Assembly (NCBI GenBank): GCA_944472155.2 | Contig: OX235273.1 | Location: forward strand, 3,135,204-3,199,203 | Direction: 5' to 3' | Origin: Trichobilharzia szidati | Lineage: Eukaryota; Platyhelminthes; Trematoda; Strigeidida; Schistosomatidae | DNA length: 64,000 bases | Part shown: piece after piece, positions 1 to 12,097 of the stretch | How positions within the stretch are numbered: the first letter of the stretch is position 1 | Layout: the number at the start of each line of letters is the position of its first letter | The notes under the pieces: model-generated | Seen by the model: only the letters and a program-made list of their open reading frames with translations | Told to the model about the DNA's origin: nothing | Databases searched by the model: none | Translations under genes and position numbers: made by a program

Positions 1-85
1 CACTGCTACAGAAACTTCAAGCCCCTAGCTTGAAGCCCCATGTTCCACTGGGAACGTAAAGGAATGAAAAAACCTGGTATTAGAG
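1..85 (+). mobile_element. SINE-1, 3' tail only
   Basis: Only the tail of a SINE-1 copy enters the window: the CTTCAAGC/GCTTGAAG small inverted repeat, then CCATGTTCCACTGGGAACG and an A-rich end. The same tail follows complete tRNA-like heads at 895-1099 and 50715-50945, which identifies it. Confidence 0.75.
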
Positions 86-714
86 ACTTTTCAAAGTATT
101 CGGAGCACGAAGTGTTTCTTCTCGTGTAACCCTGACAGTAGACTGTTATGCCTTACTGTTAATTGATTGCACAGATCCACCCTTCTTCACTAAGCATTTC
201 CTTCCAGTAATTCTGATATTCCGTCGCCTTTGTATTTTGTTACTGGATTGGTTCAAAGTTTTACATTGATGATGACTTAGCCAGACAGCTACTTGGTTTT
301 TAAAGCAGGGAATTCATATCCTCGTTTTGGGGATGAATGACCTCACTATTGATAATGTGTTATTGGGAATGGTTCATGATTGTGTGACGTGGTGATTTTT
401 GTGTTATGTACACAAACAGATAAGTCAGGTTTATTGACTCAAAACTTGAGAAGGTATGGAAGGTCTACTTATTTTCCTATAATTTCTTATTAATGCCACT
501 GTAACAAGTGAACTGTTTAGATCACAATCAATAACTTGCGATTGATTTCTGTACATATGCTATGGCCATTTGGAACATTCTACGGTCAAATAATATTTTT
601 TTTAAAGAACCTCCATATACAGAGAAGAAATTACATGTTAGTCTATTTGGTTAGTTGTATATGCTGAAGTGGTTCAGTGTGTGAACCAATTCACTTTTTT
701 GGGGAGTCGCAGTA

Positions 715-1165
715 GCCCTTAGTCTTCCTCGTCTAGCGATGTTAGATGACATAGCATTAGGGGTGATGGGCAAACGAAAGCCTATCATCAATCTATGAAG
801 CATTTGATTGTTGGTTTTAGTCACAAAGGGAGGTCAAAACTGCCTGCCTGGCTGGCTGGGGTCCTCGAGATGCTAATTACCAATGGCTTGAGACGTGCGT
901 CGGTGGCATAGCAGTTAGGACGCTCGCCGATCATGCACATGGTCCGGGGTTCGATCCTCGGCTGGCTCACTCCTTTACCTCGCTAGGCCAGAGGAGGAAA
1001 GGTTGGACATGAGGCTAGCAACCCCATCCTGTAAAATAAACACTTCTAAAGAAACTTCAAGCCACTAAGTTCCACTGGGAACGCGAAGGAATAAAAAAGA
1101 ATGGCTTGAGACGGTTGGTGACAATGGGTCGTCGAAGTCGTATTTAATGGAGCAGATATTTTCAC
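715..1165 (+). mobile_element. LINE-A fragment, split by a SINE-1
   Basis: This is a decayed 3' part of LINE-A, with the CTTCCTCG...ATGTTAG block and the GGGGTCCTCG...ACCAATGG block shared by the better copies at 27130 and 30885. A complete SINE-1 sits inside it at 895-1099. It encodes no intact protein; related copies encode the C-terminal tail of a LINE endonuclease-reverse transcriptase. Confidence 0.65.
895..1099 (+). mobile_element. SINE-1, full-length, with 13-bp target duplication
   Basis: This is a tRNA-derived SINE. The head has an A-box-like GGCATAGCAGTTAGG and a B-box-like GGTTCGATCC, the two internal RNA polymerase III promoter elements. The body (CTCCTTTACCTCGCTAGGCC) and the LINE-like tail follow, ending in an A-rich run. 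The 13-bp sequence AATGGCTTGAGAC lies directly before (882-894) and after (1100-1112) it, the mark of insertion by target-primed reverse transcription. Confidence 0.9.
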
Positions 1166-1351
1166 CCACTATGAACTTTTAGATCAATGAAGTTGTGATT
1201 ATTCACCACATACTTATTCTTTCCCCCCTAAGTATCATCTCATTATAGTTCCTTTGAATGCTTTTCTCTCCCTCTGTGGGAAATTGAATAACTGCACTTT
1301 TGTCCAGAGCTCTAATTTGAAAATTCGTTCAAGTAGTAGTGATTTCTTACT

Positions 1352-1436
1352 ATCTGCAACCTTGAAGGAACTCATGTCCCCCACTCTGTCCTGTGCTGCA
1401 GTCAGAGACGTTATCACTTGAGCTTTTCAGGCTCAT
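1352..1436 (-). mobile_element. tRNA-like SINE-3 head fragment
   Basis: The reverse strand reads GAGCCTGAAAAGCTCAAGTG, then CTGACTGCAGC and GGGACATGAGTTCC, which matches the tRNA-like head of the SINE-3 family seen at 19405, 38230 and 48180. The copy is partial and mutated. Confidence 0.55.
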
Positions 1437-1837
1437 CATATCGAAGAAGTTAAATTGCAAAGTGGGGCGGGGGTGACATTTTTTATTACTGTCGTACTGT
1501 TTTTTGATAATTCCGGGAAAGCGGAGTGTTGTATTTTAATCTGGCTAGTTCTCTTTCATGCCTGTGAAACATAGTCACTGGTGTTTGAAGGCCATTGTTT
1601 GCATTTTCTGGTAACTATCGATTCGGAACCTAGCTATATTCGTTTTGAAGTGTTGATGATCTTTATACAGCAAAGCTGTCTTATAATTCCTTATGATTCC
1701 AACTATACTTGGTTGATACCCAAAGGAGATATGATACCGTCCAAAGAACGGTTATTAAATTACATTAATGGCTATTGATGCTTCAGATCATAGTGAAACA
1801 GTTCTAAACGGTAATATCTTATCTCTGTCTGAGTGAC
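1437..1837. other. No gene or repeat recognised
   Basis: A short open frame of 65 codons lies at 1581-1778 on the + strand, but it has no recognisable domain and no clear splice context. Nothing else is supported here. Confidence 0.4.
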
Positions 1838-1905
1838 TGATTGGTTTCAACGTAGGACTTTGTACACATGTACAGCAGTTTGAGTTGCCACACCATGTAA
1901 CTCGA
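1838..1905 (-). mobile_element. LINE-A 3'-tail fragment
   Basis: The reverse strand carries the terminal LINE-A motif (GAGTT...GTGTGGCAACTCAAACTG followed by the AGTCCTACGTTGAAACCA end). Only the last part of the element is present. Confidence 0.55.
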
Positions 1906-2329
1906 ACTCTCTGTATATCTTATAGGTTTATCCCCTACCGTTAATGTTTTATTTAATTTTGTGCTAAATACCTTATTACCTCATACTGCATTTCTATTTT
2001 TTGTAAATGAAATAAAAAAAACAGTCTGATCTGTTCTTATGCGCTGCTAACATCTCTCGTAATGTAGATACATTTTATCGGTCAATGTTGTTGGCAGTTG
2101 ACAACTTCTCAAAATATCTTGAAAAGAAATCGAATCAGTTTTGTATAAACAGAGAAACCATCTGCTTATGGCCTAAAGACCTGTATAAGGATATGACTTA
2201 TTGGCTTGATCCGTTGACTTTTGGTCAGCGGGACTGACAGGTTTAAATCTGACGCCGTCTACTTCAGCGTGGATGCCAGGTGGTGGCTTTTAACCTGGCA
2301 AATGAAAAATTTATTCCCGACGCTTCAGT

Positions 2330-3700
2330 TCAAATTATTATTTTTTATTGTTCCCTTGGGTTCCTAGTGGAACATAGGGCTTCAACTGCACGTCTCCACT
2401 TGCTACTGTCTTCTGCTGTACTTTTCACCTGCATCCATGTTAGTCCATACTGTTTCAACTCTTCTTCACACGATCTCCTCCATGTCACCCTTGCACCGAT
2501 GTCCCACTCGCCGCTTCCCTTTCGGGTTCCACTCGAGCGTTGGCCTGACGCGCGATGTCACCTAGCTGCCTCCTCAGCGAGTGTCAAATCCATCTCCACT
2601 TTCTCCAGCATATTTGTTGAGCGATTGTTTTGTTCTTCTTTTGTTTGTTCCCATAGTTTCTTGTTGGTGATTCTTTCCGGCCATCCGATCTTCAGTATAG
2701 AGCCAGCGAAGACAGTTGTTGATAAAGGTCTGCAACAGGCTGTTGGAAAATATTATTTGTGACACACTGGCCAAGTTTCTGATCCGTATAGGAGAACTGA
2801 CTGACTTGACGTTTGTATTGAAAATCCGAATTTTGTTGTTGATGCTGAGTTGAGTGACGAAGATTTCCAGATTAGATTTAGGTTGATGAATGTGTTTCTC
2901 GCCTTCCCGATTCTCGTCTCGATTTGACATCCTCGTCCGTTCCTCCTGTAGTTGAGACAATGCTCCCTCCCTAGATAAGTGAATGAAATAACCTCTTTCA
3001 AATCCCTCCCGTTGGTAGTGATTGGCGGTGGATGTTGCTTTTGTTGTTGTTGTTGGTGGTTGGTTGGTTATTTTCATAACCTCTGTCTTGTCTATGTTCA
3101 CCTGGAGTCCTGTCTTCGCTTCCTGCTTCTTCGACCGGTTTGTCGGTTTTCGCTTGTAAGTCTTCGATTTTGTGTGACATCAAACATAAATCATCCGCGA
3201 AATCCAGGTCTTCTAGATTCTTCACGTCGGTCCAGGATATCCCTGTCTTCTCGTTTCCCACTGTCTGACGCATAATCCAGTCCACCACAATTAGGAATAT
3301 CATTGGTGATAATAAGCACCCTTGTCTGACTCCTGTGTTTACTTTAAACGCCTCACTGAGTTTTCCTTTGTGGATCACTTGACATGTGCCGTTGTCGTAC
3401 AGTTGTTGAATTAGGTTGATGAATATTTGGGGTAGGCCGTAGTACTCGAGCATTTTCCAAATTACTTCGCGGTCGACGCTGTCGAAGGCCTTTTCAAAGT
3501 CTGTAAAGATGAGGTAGAGGTTTGATTGCCATTCCATGCTTTGTTCTGTGATGATGATGCGTAGAGTTGCAATTTGCCTTTCCTGAATCCAGCTTGTTCT
3601 GGTCGGAGTTTTGTATCCAATGCGTCCTTTATTCTCTCCAGGATGATGCGACTCAGGAGAGATGGTAAAGATATTTCCGACTGTTAGGTTAAATCTTGCA
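2330..3700 (-). mobile_element. RTE-B LINE with reverse-transcriptase core
   Basis: This is a 5'-truncated RTE-like non-LTR retrotransposon. Read on the - strand, 3537-2998 encodes RT blocks TDFEKAFDSVDR (the A-motif aspartate region), NTGVRQGCLLSPMIF (B motif) and LDFADDLCLMS with the catalytic FADD. Downstream frames at 3101-2574 and 3001-2753 carry the post-RT region (RIFNTNVKSV, VLLYGSETW). Frameshifts break it into at least three frames, so it is a pseudogene. The 3' end at 2330 has the family tail (AAGCCCTATGTTCCACTAGG) and an A/T-rich run. It is the most informative RT fragment of this family here. Confidence 0.88.
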
Positions 3701-3711
3701 GTTTTATGAAC

Positions 3712-4565
3712 AACTTAATGTCCGATCGACTGACTGGTTTCAACAGAAGTGCACCAGTTGAAGTTGCCACACTCCATGTAGCCCATAAAGCTACAGAAGA
3801 GATTGAAGAGAGGTTCAACGGAGAGAGTGAGTGTGAGTGAGGGGAAAGGAACAGTTAAATATAGAAATAATAGAATTGTATTGGATATGACAAATCACAA
3901 AGATTGAATGCATCTGCGCCAGCCATTGACAACAATTTTGAGTCACCCATATCACTAATTGTCTCCAGCCTTCATTGGCTATTACCATTCCGAGGACGCT
4001 AGCCACACAGCAGTCAACACCTCTTAGCACGACCGGCTAGCTGGCTTAAACCTACTGTTATAGATTCGATTGATTGGCCTTTGAGAAAGGCGATCGATCG
4101 CAGGAGATGCAAGCGTAACACATGCTCTAACCATCTCACTCAATCGGTGTAACTTCACAACCACGTCGATTGATTTTCCCTCCACACCTATCCCTTGGCC
4201 GATGCATCACCTCAGTATTACTCACCCTGTTATACTATCTAACAAAGGAAATAGAATGCAGACACCTATGATGAAAGATAGCTATCCGGTCGTTTCATGT
4301 CTCTCACTTTCAATGATCATGTCTCGCTGATAGCCACAAAGGAGGATGGGGTGAACTGTTAAGCAGTATACACGCCCTTTGGTCGATAGCCAGCAGGATA
4401 TCACTTCTACGCGAGAGATGGCGTGAGTTGGTTTATGCCAAACAAGCCATCTGTATTTGTGCTATTACGTCTGCGATCAACCTACTGGCATTGGCTGATG
4501 CAACTCCCCAAATAAGTGAAGTGGTCAACACACTCTACAACTTCACTACTGAGTGTACCATAAGT
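3712..4565 (-). mobile_element. LINE-A, 5'-truncated
   Basis: The 3' end lies at 3712 next to a GACTGACTGG tetranucleotide-like run. The copy extends to the region encoding the start of the C-terminal block (the 'FTYLGS' area, near 4550), including the YCS..RSVLLYG and LRWLGH areas in degraded form. No intact frame remains. Confidence 0.75.
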
Positions 4566-6100
4566 TGATCAACCAAGCTAAATAACCTTAATCACTTAAG
4601 GTGTATGTTTCACATACCCACCCACCAACCACTTTGTGTATTATAAACAAAATTAGGTTTATTTTTCAAAAATGTCATAGCGGGTCTAACCAGTAAATGA
4701 CACCAATTTATAAAGTCATTAACTGGTTAGTGTGTACCGTATTAGTAAATGTAATTTCTCAGCTTAATAGCTACAATAGTGTCAGTACCTTTGCTAAAAA
4801 GAAAACCAGTCTTACATGACTGAGAATTAGTCTGAATGGTTCAGAGATTCGTTTATGTTGTGTTCTTATCTTAACTGTAATATTAGCTACTTTTTTCCTT
4901 GTTTCATCTTCACTTTTGTCTTCAAGATGTCCATAACTTTTGAATGTGGCTGTGGCTTTATCGATTAATTTGCAGCATGTAGGTGCTGTGTTGGATTGCC
5001 TTCGGGTTTTACTTTAGACGAGTGGTTAGCTATCATCCGACCTCACTGAATTATGTCTCAAAATATTATTTGAGAAGAATCTCATTCCGGTAACTGACGT
5101 GGAACGATACCAATCTTACTACGTCTTTTATTAACAATGCCCGTCTCCTAGAAGCGTACTCCTAGGTCTTCTGGTGGCCTGCTTAAAATTGGGCTACCAG
5201 AAACTTCCATCTCCTGATTGCATATATTTTCTCTCATTCGGTTTGTTTTAATCGATTAAGATATGACCTCTAACGGTATTATCTACTCTCGTGTGTATTT
5301 AAAATGTTTACGAGCTCCTGATTCACAAGTTCATACTAAACGTGAGGAATGGTCTAATTGTGGCTGGCAGCGTGCTCAAATACAAAATGAGGGCAAGAGT
5401 AAACAATAGACACCAAAGTCAGATGACCTTGATTTGACCAATCAGATAGCTCAGCATTACAGATGCTTGCTACTTATCATCCTCGTTGAAAATATCTCCT
5501 AGATTTGGTTTTTGACTTCTCTGTGGAAAATGGGTTGGTAGGGAGGAATAAAGCATGCGTATGTGGAGGGATAATGTCTCTGAAAAAGTATTGATGGGCT
5601 ACTGACGGTTACACATTCAAATGCAACCACTTTATATGAGGAAGTCTTTATAAGGTTGTATGTGTATAACCACTTCTATGAGAATCTGGGGCCAGTTTTT
5701 GCCACTTCTCACCTAGAAGAATCTGAATGGCTGTTTCAGGGTCGTCTGAAGTTGGTGTCTATTCTTTACTGTTGCCTACATGAGATAACTTCTTCAGTTA
5801 TGTCTTTGCGTCTCAAAATGTACTTCTGAACATTTTACAATTGACTTTCAACTGGATATCGTGGAATGGTTCGTGCTTTAGAACAGAGAGTATTGTGTCA
5901 TAGGACATACTCCTGTGAATTATTATTTTACTTGAAGATATTGTACAAAGGGAAAATATCATGGGATAAACTCCTGTGAATATTCCTTACATTTTATAAA
6001 TGCTGGCCAGAGTGAAGATGTTATTATAATAGCACAAAGGTAGGTGTCATAGATTATGGGAACGACATTTTTTAAACTTTTTCCATGAGTTGTAAGATAG
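4566..6100. other. AT-rich stretch without recognisable genes
   Basis: About 1.5 kb with no open frame over 60 codons. A segment near 5395-5470 (AGTAAACAATAGACACCAAAG and following bases) resembles 17870-17950 and 5690-5770, which suggests another old dispersed repeat. Nothing further is supported. Confidence 0.4.
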
Positions 6101-6588
6101 CATGACTGATATGCTGATCTCTCTATCTCTCATTGCCTTCCTCGACGGACAATGTTAGCTGATATAGGGTCAAGTTGGAAATGAGCAATGGAAATGGTCA
6201 AACCAAAACATGACTTCATCAGTCAGTCAAATCCACAACAGTTAGTTGAAGCCAGCCACGTAGGAAGGTGTCGACTTCATGGCTGTTTGGGGTCCTCGGG
6301 ACAGTAAACACCAATGGCTGGAGACAATCAGTGGCGATATGGTTCAAAGTCGTTCTCAATGGCTGGCGCAGATGCATCCGCTCCTTGTGACATTATAATA
6401 TCCATGTAAACTACATTGTTCTTCGATATTACTATTCTTCCTGCCTCATATCTCTGTTTACTGCCTCTGTTTTGCATTTCTTCTACGTTTTTCTCTTGCT
6501 TTGTGTTCTAAGTGAAGTGTGGCGACTTGAACTGCTGCATATCGGTACAAATTTCTGTGTTGAAAACAGACAGACAGACTAGTAGGAA
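6100..6588 (+). mobile_element. LINE-A, 3' fragment
   Basis: It covers the C-terminal tail and 3' UTR of LINE-A: CTTCCTCGACGG...ATGTTAGCTGATATAGGGTC, the GGGGTCCTCGGGACAGTA block, and the terminal GTTGAAAACAGACAGACAGAC. The end in a (CAGA)n run is the family's diagnostic 3' end. Confidence 0.82.
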
Positions 6589-7107
6589 CACTAAAGATGT
6601 TACATGTTGTTCCCCACTAAAAGATCTAGTAGAGTGGCTTTTTTTTATTGTAACCCTTAAGCTCAGTGGCATAGTATTGTGGGTGAATCAGGGAATTCAT
6701 TACTGTCCATCACCTCATATTCCATCCTCACCCAGACACAGCGATGAGGCTATATGATTCGGGCATTCCAATTTCAAACATTGAGTCGCAGGTTGGAACC
6801 TTTCTTCCGCTACCTAAGTCTAGAGGAGTCAGATCATGTTATCATGTCTCAAAACATTTATGACTCATTACCAAATACATATTTTCTTCGTAATACTTAT
6901 ATTTTGGGATGTGTTGCTACACCAAAACTTAATCACTGTCTTATCATATATATAAGGTTTGTTGGAAATGTACCATTATACACAATCTTCAACGTTGATG
7001 GGTTGTTCCATTACCCGTTAAAGGTCTATTACGCACTGCACAATATTTCGTTGTGTTTTATATTACTGTTGTATGTTTGCTAATGGCAGAAGACCTCAGC
7101 AATTTGC

Positions 7108-7690
7108 TCAGTAATTGTGTGCTCTTGGAACTGTGTGGGCGATTGTTACTTTCCGGCTGCCCACATCGGGGAAGTTGATTGATTCTTTGGGTACCTGAAA
7201 CAGTAAGAGGGTTAGTGTTGTGTGACTGCAGAGCCCAGAGGTCCACTGCTTGAGGCCGGTCATACATGGCCTGCATGAACTGGTTTCTGGGATTAGTTCC
7301 GTATTAGTAAACTTACCGCCGGTTACGGACCACCTTAGGGTAAGTCGGGATGTACAATTTTTGCGGTTGACTTTTTCTAACTCCGTTTCTCCAGAGTGGA
7401 GAGACAGCATTGCTGTCATGGTGGTCATCTGAGGGAAACACCTCATTGCTATTACATCCCTTTTCCCCGGTGGTACGACTTCGCCCACAGACCCCCAGCA
7501 TAGTGTAAAGAAATTCTTACACAATGCCAGTAACTGCTTTTAGTCTAATTGCTATCCTAACAACCTTCCTGGCATGGTAGGACCTGCAGGAACAATAGTT
7601 CCAGCCAGTGCAGTTTGTTGGGTCATTGCGATATGCAAGTCTGACCACCACGTCATGGTAGCAGCTATCGGTAGAACAGATTTTGGGGTG
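7108..7690. repeat. Unclassified dispersed repeat E, longest copy
   Basis: This block shares GGGCGATTGTTACTT, CTGCTTGAGGC.GGTCA and GGCATGGTAGGACCT with copies at 17255-17405, 19715-20160 and 39440-39860. It shows no coding potential, terminal repeats or tRNA-like boxes. It could be part of a longer element whose ends are not visible here. Confidence 0.6.
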
Positions 7691-8425
7691 CGTTATAGTA
7701 AGCTCCGTTCTTCACTGCGCTACTGATACATCTGAATCAATCTCTATAAATGAGCTCCATTTTTCATCGTCATTGTTTGTTTCACAAATCACCTTCAGCA
7801 CTTTGCGCCCCAAACAAGCTTTTTTGATTAAGACTGTTTCGTGTGCTATCAGTTCTCAGTATTTACAGCATTCACTTGGCTTAAGGTTTTTCGCTTTTAA
7901 GGTATTTTGGTGATATTTGTGAATCCTTTGATTTTACTCTGTATATATGCGTTACATCACTCACAGGAACAATATATCTTAGCGGCTTGCTTCGTTAAAA
8001 GAGCAGTTCTAAATGTTCTCACTGTAGTTAGGTACACTCTCATAACTTTTTTGTTAACTTACCGAAATCAGGTAGAGTATGTGATTGACTTGATTTAGAA
8101 TCTACCACTCCTGTAATGTGATAAGCCCCTCTTGTCTGTAGTCTGGATCAGATCATTGATAGACATGGTTGTCGATGCTACTAAATAGTAGTTAAAAATG
8201 TGTTACCTTGAAGGGGTGTTTTTATACTTCAGTCAATGAGCTGCACTCATTGTGATTATATCCAGTCAGGAAGATTGAAGTGAAGAACTGCACTAGAGTT
8301 CGGCAGTTCCAATTGTCAGACTCCCTATGGCTCATATAGGTAGGGAGAGAAATAAATGCCAAGATGCTACACTATACTGTGATGTACAGAAGTAAGAACA
8401 GTTATGTTGAGAATGGTTTTTTTAA
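7690..8425. other. No gene recognised
   Basis: Two short + strand open frames (76 and 63 codons) have no recognisable domains and lie in AT-rich sequence. Nothing else is supported. Confidence 0.35.
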
Positions 8426-8427
8426 AT

Positions 8428-8478
8428 TCCTTTACGTTCCCAGTGGAACATAGGGCTTCAAGCTAAAGGAATTGAAAA
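8428..8478 (-). mobile_element. SINE-1 tail fragment
   Basis: The sequence TTCCTTTACGTTCCCAGTGG then AACATAGGGCTTCAAGC is the reverse complement of the SINE-1 tail. No head is attached. Confidence 0.65.
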
Positions 8479-8689
8479 ATCTTGCAATCTGTCAACGTTT
8501 CCAGTATATTATCTCCTTACTCTGAATCAATAAGATCTTGTTGGCAGGGTCGATCCTTGAAACATTAATTTTGACTAGAATCATCCAGCAATGCGTCTGC
8601 AGGAAATGCGAAATGTTTTTTTGGGCATTTTTGGCAAACATCATTGGTTATCATCACTATAGCTAATAACTCTCTTGGTATAGGGTCAC

Positions 8690-9255
8690 GGTCGGTCGGT
8701 CGGTCGGTTTTCGACATAGAACTTTGCACATATTTGCGCCAGTTCAAGTCGCCACACTCCATGTAGCACACAAAGCAAGAGAAGAAAGTAAGAGGAATGC
8801 ATATTAGAGACAGTAAACAGAGGTGTGAAACAAAGGAATAGTAATGACGAAGAACAAAACAGTTTAATTGGAAATCATAAGTCACAAGGAGTGGATGCAT
8901 CTGCGCCAACTATTGACAACGACGATTTCGAGCCATGTCACCAATTGTTTCCAACCATTGGTTTTTACCGTCCCGAGGACCCCAACCAGTCAAGAAGTCT
9001 ACACCCTCCTACGCGGCTTAGACTAACTGTTGTAGATTTCATTGACTGGTGACATGTTTTCGTTTGACCTCCGCTAGCTTTTTTCCAGCCTGACCGTATG
9101 TCAGATAACATTGCCCATTGTCGAGGAAGGTGATGACTAGGCTAGGCATACGTAGCACATGTCCTAACCATCTCAGTCGATGTAATTTCACAGTCTCGTC
9201 GACTGATTTCCCCTCCTTACCTAGCACTCGACGCCTAAAATCAATATTGCGGTAT
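8690..9255 (-). mobile_element. LINE-A, 5'-truncated
   Basis: It begins at the 3' end with (GGTC)n, the reverse of the family's (GACC)n tetranucleotide tail, continues through the 3' UTR, and reaches the 'VLGKEGKS' region. The - strand frame 9398-9039 keeps the C-terminal motif RRRVLGKEGKSVDETVKLHR then LRWLGHVLRMPS. The rest of the reverse transcriptase is missing. Confidence 0.85.
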
Positions 9256-9259
9256 AGGG

Positions 9260-10010
9260 TCACACAGTCGTATGAGTACAAGTAATGCATTTTCGCGACA
9301 CCCTCTTCAGAATCAAACATGAGTGTTACACTCCTCGACTGGCAGAATAAAATATCATCTTCATGTGAACAAATATGACAAGTGTCTGTTGATAGCAAGG
9401 ACTCCCGTATTCGAAAAATGTGAATGTCTCGTCAATGGACTCTCATCCGGTTCTGAAAGATACTTTCGGCTTCTCAGACTGTCTTCGAGAAACTATGGCA
9501 CTCGTAAACTCTTACCATGTGTTTACAAGCTGATGCTCATGTTGTTATGACAAGGTCAAAGAATTACTCAGATGTGTTAGGACAATCCCACACTTCCTTG
9601 TACTATCTGACTAATAGTTCGTCATGTCATCCTCAAATTCTTCTGGAGTCATATCATAAGGTCATGACAATTTGCCCCATTTTAGGTTAGAATCAGCTTT
9701 TGCCATTTAGGCTTCAGTTGGGATATAACATGTTCGCATCCCATTCAGGTAGTAAGCAGCTGTAGACCATATGAAGTATTCATTAAAGTTTTCCGTCCAA
9801 CATTCTAAACGTCTGTTTTGAGTTATTAAAGTTCTATTTTCCAAATCTTTTCATTTAACATAAGTTTTTTTTTGTATCTATTTCCCTAATGAGCGTCGAT
9901 AATTGATGGGTATTACCTGTTGTTGATGCCTTTTGCATTTCCTTTGCTTTCGTCACCTACAACTGTGTTCACAGCCGTTACGATATCTTTCACACAATTT
10001 ATATTTGAGC
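9260..10010. other. No gene recognised
   Basis: The stretch holds only short open frames without known domains, in AT-rich sequence. Confidence 0.35.
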
Positions 10011-10011
10011 T

Positions 10012-10138
10012 CCTTTCGTTCCTGGTTATGTCCAAGGTATGCTGTGCTCAGTCTGTTCACGGGGAACGTGGCAACTCGATCTGCTGCACTTCGGTGCCAA
10101 GTTCTATGTTGAATCCAGCAGCAGCAGTCTGTTCACGT
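10012..10138 (+). mobile_element. LINE-A (subfamily II) 3' tail
   Basis: The end GGGGAACGTGGCAACTCGAT followed by CTGCACTTCGGTGCCAAG and GTTGAATCCAGCAGCAGCAG matches the subfamily II tail at 43930-44005. Only the last ~120 bp are present. Confidence 0.7.
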
Positions 10139-10544
10139 TGATTTGTTCGGATGAAGCTACAGAAATTCACTGGCATTTACTAACCCTTGATTACTGTGTT
10201 GGGATTCCTAAACCAGCATGTTGTGACACATAAGGTGGATTTTGTAGATTCACCAGGTTCAACAGAATAACTTAAATGAAAAAGTTGGGTTTTTATAACG
10301 TGTCTTAGAGTTACAACTTAAATTCAATACCTGAGATGCCCGAATTTTGGGGTATGGATATCTGTTGTCTTATTGAGGTTTTCGCAAGCTCTTAAATGAA
10401 GTTGACAGTTGGATTAAGAGGGATGTTTCTGTTGTTCATCTGGCTAGAAATGGTCGCTGTTAAGGAAGTTAAGGAGAGAAAATAAACCGTCTGTTGAATA
10501 CTATTTATAGCTTTATTCTTGACAGTCTTTATATTATGTAAAGG

Positions 10545-10785
10545 ATTTTTAGCGTCGGTGGCACAGCGGTAGAATGCTCGCCAACCACGCATGTGGTCTA
10601 GGGTCCGACCTCCCGGCCGACTCACTCCCCAATCTTGCTAAGTCAGTAATAATACCGGTAAAGAGGGAAGGTTGGGCATGAAGCTAGCAACCGCATCCCG
10701 TAAAAATAAATACCATTGCTATAGAAACTTCAAGCCTCTAGCTTGAAGCCCCGTATGTTCCACTGGGAACGTAAAGGAATAAAAA
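10545..10785 (+). mobile_element. SINE-1, full-length
   Basis: The tRNA-like head GCGTCGGTGGCACAGCGG (A box) is followed by a B-box region (GGTCCGACCTCCCGG, diverged), the GGTTGGGCATGAAGCTAGCA body and the AAGCCCCGTATGTTCCACTG tail, with an A-rich end at about 10785. The B box is mutated, so this copy is probably silent. Confidence 0.82.
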
Positions 10786-11010
10786 AAACAAAATTTTCAT
10801 TGGAGTTTATTGCATAGTAGTTTCTCTGGCAAAGTTCAACAATAGCGTCTCAGGATTGCGAACTCTCCAATGACCTTGAACGCATGCTAGTGGTTGGCTA
10901 ACGGCACCTGTCATTATCATATCTTAAGTATCAATACAATTCACCAGCTAAGCAGCAAATTACACCCAGATCACGTTTTTGAGTATTGTTTGGACAGTGT
11001 GTTAATAACT

Positions 11011-11130
11011 TTTAGGGTTAGGATTAGGATTAGGGTCAAGGTAAGTATTGAATTTAGGTTTTCGGTTAGGATCAGGGTTATAATTAGGGTTAGGATTAAG
11101 GTTAGAGTTACGACTAGGGATAGTTTTAGA
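11011..11130 (+). repeat. Degenerate interstitial telomere-like (TTAGGG) array
   Basis: About 120 bp is dominated by variants of the TTAGGG hexamer (GGGTTAGGATTAGGATTAGG, then AGGGTTATAATTAGGG and similar). TTAGGG is the telomeric unit in flatworms. The units are degenerate and surrounded by non-telomeric DNA, so this is not a chromosome end. Confidence 0.7.
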
Positions 11131-12097
11131 GTTGATGTCATTTATTTTAATTTGTTTTATTATCCACATTTTCGTGGTAAGTAGTCGTTAATAATCTTAC
11201 TGGAAACCATAGTAATTTAGCCGACAGGTTTTGGGAAAGACTGCACATGAGGATAAGAGAGATGAATGATTCACAAAAACAGGTCATCTTCAGTCACCTC
11301 GGTGAATACATGTATAGAAACTAGTCTAACTTAGCAACTGATGCTCCTCATTATTACTGGGGCGTGCGAAAATTCCTAATTTTTATGATTGGTCGGCTGA
11401 AGGTCACCCATGCGTTCACATCCCTTGGGACGCTATTGTTGAACTTTACCGTTTCTCATTGTCCAGGTTCTTCAAGTCAAATAGCAACTGTGACAGTATA
11501 TCGCATAACACATTGCTGTCTGACCTGATGGGAAAATGAATCATTTATGATATTTTTTCTTTGCCCACTTCGAAAAAAATGCCCAAAATTTGATTGAAAG
11601 CCAATTAAGGTGCAGGAGTACATTTTTTGACCGAAGGATATAATAATTAAAGCTGAATAATTGAAAAATGTCAGTAGTTAGTTAGTTTTATTTCTCAGGG
11701 AGTGGCAGTTTGTACTAAAAATCTGAGGAACAGTTATCTCACATAATGGGATACGTGTGGCGGACCTTAGACTTAGCTAGCTTAATATCCCGGATTCGAA
11801 TATAAATAAAAAAAATACAAAATCCGTAATTTACTGGAAGAATATATTAAAATTTGTTACTTGGGTTATTACAAGGTCCAAAATCCACAATTAACTTAAC
11901 AGACTCCAGAAGTATTGTAAGAAGACTGCTCCAATTTTAATTCTTCAATGTCGATATTGCCAGAGGTCGACCAAGGTAACTTAGGGAGAAATTACGGCGT
12001 CCCTGCAAAATTTTGCAATAGAAGATAGGTAATTATAATTGGCCGATTGCAGTTGAGGTGGTGGAGAAGACGGAGAGTTGTAGGCAGAACTATATTT

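Noticed and set aside
895..967. Possible functional tRNA gene
   Set aside because: The A and B boxes are present but the same head is followed by SINE body and tail in many copies, and the arms do not give a regular cloverleaf with a standard anticodon loop that I could confirm.
2280..2762. 160-codon + strand frame as a gene
   Set aside because: It is antisense to the RTE-B LINE and repeats at 58574 for the same reason.
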